64,000 bases of DNA from Shewanella inventionis. Lineage in GTDB: Bacteria; Pseudomonadota; Gammaproteobacteria; Enterobacterales; Shewanellaceae. The first letter of the stretch is position 1. Every line of letters begins with the position of its first letter. The translations under genes were made by a program, and so were the position numbers. Under the pieces are notes generated by a model, which saw nothing but the letters and a program-made list of their open reading frames with translations, was not told where the DNA came from and ran no database searches. The stretch spans positions 1-64,000 of the forward strand of contig NZ_BMII01000024.1 in assembly GCF_014641855.1 (NCBI RefSeq), read 5' to 3'. Shown piece by piece: positions 59,614 through 64,000 of this stretch.

Positions 59614-59834
59614 ATACGAATCTAATGACTGTAACTGTCCTTTATTATGCTGATGAAGACTTGTTTACCCTTAGAAGTAAAGTGCTTGCCGATCAACCTG
59701 TATCTAGTGAGGGCAGGCCTATTTTTAATGAAAAATTTCGTGAGGGAAAAACCATCATAGCTGTATTAAAAGGTGCTGTCGAAGTTGTGAATTCACTAGG
59801 GCAACGTTTTGAAACAAACGTAAAGGCTATTTAA
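59607..59834 (+). CDS. Small hypothetical protein, 75 aa
   Basis: This frame overlaps the previous gene by 7 bp. An alternative ATG lies at 59625. The product is a small beta-rich soluble protein. No family is recognised. Confidence 0.5.
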   Translation: MLNTNLMTVTVLYYADEDLFTLRSKVLADQPVSSEGRPIFNEKFREGKTIIAVLKGAVEVVNSLGQRFETNVKAI

Positions 59835-59846
59835 AAAGGTGTCGAA

Positions 59847-60062
59847 ATGGTAGAAATTATCGAAGAAACTTTAAAAGATGTGCAATTAGACGGTAATCAC
59901 AAGCAGTTGTCTGTAGAAGATGAGTTTACGTTATCTTGCAGTGATGAGGTAGTCCAAGGTGAAGTGGACCTGGTTGAATCACAAAAATATTTGACATTGG
60001 AGCAAGCTGAATGCCTCGACAATGTTTCACTAAAACAAGAACCGGTTGATGAACACTATTGA
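59847..60062 (+). CDS. Small acidic protein, 71 aa
   Basis: An AAAGGTG site precedes the ATG. The product is very acidic (many Glu, Asp, Val). It is the last gene before a terminator. It may be a DNA-mimic-type or regulatory protein, but only the charge supports that. Confidence 0.5.
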   Translation: MVEIIEETLKDVQLDGNHKQLSVEDEFTLSCSDEVVQGEVDLVESQKYLTLEQAECLDNVSLKQEPVDEHY

Positions 60063-60078
60063 TAAAGCTATAAATAAT

Positions 60079-60110
60079 AAAAGCCACTGCTCAAAGTAGT
60101 GGCTTTTTTA
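60079..60110 (+). terminator. Terminator of the 58583-60062 operon
   Basis: AAGCCACT (60081-60088) pairs with AGTGGCTT (60098-60105) and is followed by TTTTT. Confidence 0.85.
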
Positions 60111-60173
60111 TAGCTATTCTTGGGGAAGGAAACCCAGTGAACACCTCTGCCGTCGCTGAGTAGTTCACTTAAG

Positions 60174-60647
60174 TTAAGCTACTTGTTTGTTGTTTCTGTT
60201 TCGAAATTCGATGACTGGATCTGGTTGTTTTGAAATTGTCCATTTGGAACATTGTAATTGAATACATCGATTTACCAGGGACGTAGGTTTTACGGTACCA
60301 GCTAACCAAGCAATATATGATGGGTCCTTAAGGTACACGTCCTCAAGCAACAAACCTTTATATTTCCCGAAAGGCAATTTTATTGTTTCAGCGTTAAAGA
60401 TATGATTGTCAAATACATGGATAGCATCATTGCGTTGAGATAATCCCATTTTTATCAGTCGATTAATGGCCATTTCTTCTGATGTCGTTTTGTCATAAGC
60501 TAAAAATGATAGTCTGCGTGCATCAGGCATTTCGCGTTTACCGTTATTCTGTTTAGATGTGTAGCACATCAGCTTGTAACTGCCTTGATTACGAGCAGAT
60601 TGGCCACAAACATAAGATGCAACTGGGATTTGATTGAAATGCAACAT
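60174..60647 (-). CDS. Small protein with an ExoX-C-like domain, 157 aa
   Basis: The start at ATG 60647 with GAGG nine bases upstream is preferred over a TTG 63 bases earlier. The middle contains LPFGKYKGLLLEDVYLKDPSYIAWL (about residues 90-115), the signature of the small domain found at the C-terminus of ExoX-like exonucleases and in free-standing phage and plasmid proteins. No exonuclease domain is present. Confidence 0.65.
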   Translation of the reverse strand: MLHFNQIPVASYVCGQSARNQGSYKLMCYTSKQNNGKREMPDARRLSFLAYDKTTSEEMAINRLIKMGLSQRNDAIHVFDNHIFNAETIKLPFGKYKGLLLEDVYLKDPSYIAWLAGTVKPTSLVNRCIQLQCSKWTISKQPDPVIEFRNRNNKQVA

Positions 60648-60717
60648 GTAAACCTCGACAAATTGAATTAACTTACCCTTGATAGTAGGCTTAAAGCCTG
60701 TTATTGTCAAATAAAAT

Positions 60718-60733
60718 CTACTTATCTAGTACC
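60718..60733 (+). promoter_or_regulatory. RTACT-N6-RTACT element before 60750
   Basis: CTACTTATCTAGTACC lies 16 bp before the ATG at 60750 and also in the promoter region of the divergent gene ending at 60174. It is the rightmost copy, so the element reaches at least to here. Confidence 0.6.
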
Positions 60734-60749
60734 AGAAAGGTGAATTAAA

Positions 60750-61607
60750 ATGAAAGTTTTAGCATTTAAAGTCATAGCGATTAGTTGTTTGTTAAGCTCA
60801 AATGGTGTTTGGGCTGATGCCGTTGGCATAGATACTCTGTTTGGGAAAGCCAAAGACGCCTTTGTAAAAATGAGTAACGATACGACATCGGCTGGCGCTG
60901 CTCCAGTGAGGGATAACGTCAGTATTGGTGTAGGCAACACGACTAATGATTCATTTAATAAAGCAAAGAAAATGCTAATGAAAATCAATCAAGCATACCC
61001 ATATACCATATACTGTGGAGCTAAGTTTGATCAGCGCAAAAATATTGAATTGCCGCAAGGGATGGTTTTAAGTGTCTATAAGAAAAGGAATAAATTGGAA
61101 TTTGAACATGTAGCGGCAGCTCAGAACTTAGGTCAAGCCTTTTCAGAGTGGCGTGAAGGGCATGCGCTATGTGTCGATAGCAAGGGAAAGTCGTTTAAAG
61201 GCCGTAACTGTGCCGAAAAGGTAAATCAGGAATATCGATTTATGGCAGCAGATATGTACAATTTGCAACCGGCGGTCGGTTCGGTTAATGCAGCAAGATC
61301 GAATTACAATTTCACGATGTTACCTAGCACTCCATCGAGCTTTGGAAGTTGTGACTTCAGAATAGAGAATCGAAAGGTGCAACCACCAGCAAGGGCGAGG
61401 GGGGTGATAGCAAGAACTTATATGTACATGGACAGCGCCTATCCAAAATTCAGTATGAGCAAGCAGCAGAAGCAGTTAATGACGGCGTGGGATAAACAAT
61501 ATCCAGTTCAAGCAAACGAATGTCGTGTGGCCAAAGAGATAGAAAAAGTCCAGGGCAATCAAAATGAAGTTGTCAAATCTCGTTGCGTCATTGCGAACAT
61601 GTGGTAA
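60750..61607 (+). CDS. Exported hypothetical protein, 285 aa
   Basis: A signal peptide (ending VWADA) is followed by a basic, Tyr/Lys-rich mature protein with about five Cys (for example IYCGAKF, FGSCDF and NECRVA), likely in disulfides. No family is certain. The layout would suit a small secreted nuclease-like or periplasmic protein, but no catalytic motif can be pointed to. A terminator follows. Confidence 0.65.
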   Translation: MKVLAFKVIAISCLLSSNGVWADAVGIDTLFGKAKDAFVKMSNDTTSAGAAPVRDNVSIGVGNTTNDSFNKAKKMLMKINQAYPYTIYCGAKFDQRKNIELPQGMVLSVYKKRNKLEFEHVAAAQNLGQAFSEWREGHALCVDSKGKSFKGRNCAEKVNQEYRFMAADMYNLQPAVGSVNAARSNYNFTMLPSTPSSFGSCDFRIENRKVQPPARARGVIARTYMYMDSAYPKFSMSKQQKQLMTAWDKQYPVQANECRVAKEIEKVQGNQNEVVKSRCVIANMW

Positions 61608-61628
61608 ATAAGTCTCTAACATGGTCAA

Positions 61629-61658
61629 ACGCACCTGTACTGAGGTGCGTTACTATTT
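61629..61658 (+). terminator. Terminator after 60750-61607
   Basis: ACGCACCT (61629-61636) pairs with AGGTGCGT (61643-61650), then a T-rich tail. Confidence 0.8.
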
Positions 61659-61755
61659 CTTATAACCTCTTCAGTAAAGGTTATTTTGAGCCGTTCACTA
61701 AGAGTATTATTATTCGAACTAAATGCAATCAGCGAGGGAATATTTTCTATTCAGA

Positions 61756-61983
61756 TCAGGCAGATTTGTTTGAACAACCACAGTCAGCACAAATCCAACC
61801 GCCGAATGTTTCGGTAATATACAAACCTCGACAATCAGGACAAAAGTCAGGCAAATGACATGTCACTTGTTCTACCTTAACTATCAATTGTTCGTTTTCA
61901 TTAATCCACTCTTCGCCTTTGCCTTTAATAAGTTGATTAAATTGGTACGCGTGTCGGTGAACATTTATTATTAGAACTCGACA
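61756..61983 (-). pseudogene. Fragment of a zinc-ribbon protein
   Basis: On the minus strand, a 75-codon open frame has no ATG but ends in a good zinc ribbon, CPDC followed about 18 residues later by CADCGC. Upstream of it the frame meets a TAG next to the repeats at 61980-62019. This looks like the C-terminal remnant of a gene cut by an insertion element. Confidence 0.4.
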
Positions 61984-62019
61984 CTAAAGTTTGAAACTGT
62001 GACATTAAAGTTCGAAACT
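61980..62019. mobile_element. Two 19-bp tandem repeats, IS21-like end remnant
   Basis: GACACTAAAGTTTGAAACT (61980-61998) and GACATTAAAGTTCGAAACT (62001-62019) differ at two positions and have a 21-bp period. Multiple short terminal repeats of this kind are seen at IS21-family ends. No transposase gene is present. Confidence 0.4.
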
Positions 62020-62451
62020 TTTTGGGGTCTTATTTAGCTGCTTCTTTTGGGTTCTAGCTGATTTTTGGACAAAAACGTTTCAGAGCCGAATGACGGCTCT
62101 GTGCCAATAGCGGAAATCCACTTTGATCCGATTAAATAGTAGCTTTTCACTGAAAGCGGACATTGCTGGGGCTAATTGGACTTCAGCTCTCGAAAATTTC
62201 GAAACCTTGGTGCATTGTGAAAAAGATAAAGATGCAGTATTTATTTCTTGCAGAGGACCAGACCTTGGATTACAACGATGTGTCCAAACTTAGCTGATCA
62301 CTACTTACTGGATGATATCAATAATCTATGAGCTGCTACATATCGATTTTATTGCATATTTTCATACAATTAAGAACACATACCTAATATGTGGCCAAGA
62401 ATTTAAACTCATGTAAAATGGAAGAAAAATCCTTAATGGAAATAAGAACTG
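62020..62451. other. Non-coding stretch before the methyltransferase gene
   Basis: No convincing gene is found. A short hairpin, CAGAGCCG/CGGCTCTG (62081-62101), could be a minus-strand terminator. The rest holds only short frames. This is the junction between the element-like part of the window and the methyltransferase gene. Confidence 0.5.
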
Positions 62452-64000
62452 ATGACTTCTAAACTGAACATACTGGATATCGAGCAAGGCTTAGAGCTTT
62501 TAGCCAATAGGAACGTTTCTCCCCTTGAGTTTGGACTAGAGCTCCTTTTGTTCTTTAGCTCTGCTAATACTGTGAAACGTATTACCACTACCAAAACGTC
62601 ATTATCTGATCTTCCTGACGGGACTCTTTGGAAGGAGAAATTTCATTATGCTCCATCTGCGCCAGGTGATGCAGACGCTACACTTACAAAACTAAAGCAA
62701 TCCCAACAGAGCAACAAAGGTAAGGTTCGCCTTCTTATCACTTTTGATGGTAAAACCGTTCTGATTTTCGATAGAAAGTATGATGAGTTGACCCAAACCA
62801 CCCTAAGTGGGTTGAAAAACGAACCTCAGATTTTTTTGCCTCTAATAGGTGAAGAAGGTTTTCGTCAATCGGACGAGAGCAAAGTAGACATTAAGGCCAC
62901 CGCAAAGCTGGCTAAACTCTACGACGCAATCATTGAGCATTCCGGGCAATGGCTTATCGGTGACAAGCGTCACTTGATGAATAATTTCATGACACAATTA
63001 ATTTTCTGCTTATTCGCAGAGGACACTGGCATATTTCCTGTTGGGATTTTCACAAGAACACTTAATAATCGTTCGGGCAGGGAAGGTCAGGACGCTACAT
63101 CTGTAATCGAGACTATTTTTAATGTCCTTGATAAACCTCAAGACCAGCGTGGAGATGTTCCAGGTTGGCTGGCGGATTTCCCTTATGTGAATGGTGGGTT
63201 ATTTTCCGGTGCGGCCCACGTACCTCCACTTTCTCCTAAAGCATATCGCTACCTTTTAGAGGCTGCTTCACTTGATTGGAAATATGTGAACCCTGACATT
63301 CTCGGTTCATCCATTCAAGCCATTGTTGATCCTGAGCTTCGCGGTGACTTGGGGATGCATTACACATCAGTCCCCAACATTCTGAAAATATTAGACCCTT
63401 TGTTCCTGGATGATCTTCGCCAGCAGCTGTTTAATGCTCGGCATTCCAAAAAGAAAATTGATGAGTTTTTAGTCCGACTTTCTAAAGTTGTGGTTTTTGA
63501 CGGCAGCGCCGGATCGGGAAATTTTCTCGTCATTGCGTACCGCGAACTTCGTAAACTTGAACTACAGGCCTTGGATGCATTTCGTGATTTAAACCAAGGC
63601 GCCTCTATGTCTTTTGGTTTTACATCAGTGGTATCACTGAATCAGTTTTATGGAATTGAGTACGCAGACTTTGCAGCAGAAACCGCAAAGCTCGCCCTTT
63701 GGATTGCTGAGTATCAACAAAACGCACGATTTGCAGCAGCATTTGGCACCAGCATCCCCGCGCTACCATTACGTGACTCAGGGAACATTCTATGTGGAAA
63801 TGCTCTACGTCAGGACTGGAGTAAGTTTTGTCCAATTAAAGATGGGTATGAGTACTACATAGTTGGTAACCCACCATACTTAGGCTCAAGCAAAATGGGC
63901 AAAGAGCAGAAGCAAGACATGGAACTTGTTTTCAAGGGTCAAAGCACAACTTTTAAAACACTTGATTATGTTTGTGCTTGGTTCCTGAAAGCCGCTGAAT
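62452..64000 (+). CDS. MmeI/YeeA-like DNA methyltransferase, partial (runs off the window)
   Basis: The 516 codons present show an N-terminal nuclease-like region with a LLITFDGKTVLIFDRK segment (about residues 97-112), a helical spacer, and an N6-adenine methyltransferase domain with motif I FDGSAGSGNFL near residue 348 and motif IV GNPPYLG near 472. This is the layout of single-chain type IIG/IIL restriction-modification enzymes. The C-terminal target-recognition domain lies beyond the window. A GGAA site precedes the ATG. Confidence 0.78.
   Translation, partial: MTSKLNILDIEQGLELLANRNVSPLEFGLELLLFFSSANTVKRITTTKTSLSDLPDGTLWKEKFHYAPSAPGDADATLTKLKQSQQSNKGKVRLLITFDGKTVLIFDRKYDELTQTTLSGLKNEPQIFLPLIGEEGFRQSDESKVDIKATAKLAKLYDAIIEHSGQWLIGDKRHLMNNFMTQLIFCLFAEDTGIFPVGIFTRTLNNRSGREGQDATSVIETIFNVLDKPQDQRGDVPGWLADFPYVNGGLFSGAAHVPPLSPKAYRYLLEAASLDWKYVNPDILGSSIQAIVDPELRGDLGMHYTSVPNILKILDPLFLDDLRQQLFNARHSKKKIDEFLVRLSKVVVFDGSAGSGNFLVIAYRELRKLELQALDAFRDLNQGASMSFGFTSVVSLNQFYGIEYADFAAETAKLALWIAEYQQNARFAAAFGTSIPALPLRDSGNILCGNALRQDWSKFCPIKDGYEYYIVGNPPYLGSSKMGKEQKQDMELVFKGQSTTFKTLDYVCAWFLKAAE

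Noticed and set aside
61583-61858. Plus-strand 91-aa frame after the exported protein
   Set aside because: It overlaps the end of a good gene and a terminator and looks like the antisense of the zinc-ribbon fragment.

Overview
The window reads as most of a self-transmissible element (a conjugative plasmid or a plasmid-like integrative element) from an AT-rich gammaproteobacterium, probably of a marine or aquatic lineage. The host group is inferred from codon use, AT-richness and family resemblance and is not proven. Almost all of positions 200-61,600 is compactly coded, with many ATGA or TAGTG stop/start overlaps and clear Shine-Dalgarno sites.

The core is a type IVB (Dot/Icm, IncI-like) conjugation machine plus a type IVb thin pilus. 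It lies in three blocks. Block 1 (1.1-8.1 kb) has two unknown genes, three tandem exported paralogues, a coiled-coil protein, an IcmV/TraX-like membrane protein and DotM/IcmP. Block 2 (15.6-25.5 kb) has DotI, DotH, DotG, DotF, IcmC/DotE, IcmD/DotP, IcmJ/DotN, two unknown genes and the DotO/IcmB ATPase, in the same order as the Legionella icmL-K-E-G-C-D-J-B operon. Block 3 (27.1-46.2 kb) has DotD, DotC, DotB and an IcmT-like protein, the same order as IncI traH-I-J-K, followed by a PilT-like transglycosylase, TcpQ-like proteins, PilN, PilO, PilP, PilQ, PilR, PilS, a second pilin-like protein and two very large stalk/adhesin proteins. No coupling ATPase (DotL), DotA/TraY, relaxase or prepilin peptidase is visible, so they must lie outside the window or be supplied by the host.

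Between the blocks are a metallopeptidase-VWA protein with a Gly-Gln repeat tract and an AAA+ ATPase (8.2-13.4 kb), a PD-(D/E)XK-like protein and a tyrosine recombinase (25.6-27.1 kb), and a ParM/ParR partition pair (46.3-47.7 kb). The accessory part (47.9-61.6 kb) holds a putative HTH regulator with an inverted-repeat operator, an oversized HipA-like kinase, a RecQ-like protein that has lost its ATPase motifs, a ten-repeat Sel1 protein and several unknown genes. At about 61.7-62.1 kb there are degraded remnants, followed by the start of an MmeI/YeeA-like DNA methyltransferase that runs off the window.

Two repeated DNA signals tie the element together. A 16-bp direct repeat, RTACT-N6-RTACT (typically GTACTTATCATGTACT), lies just upstream of at least a dozen genes, usually 16-27 bp from the start codon. 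A 13-bp palindrome, TAAAGTWACTTTA, occurs five times, mostly at operon ends. Both look like element-wide control or partition sites and are the strongest undescribed signals here, together with the IcmT-TcpQ fusion and the ATPase-dead RecQ.
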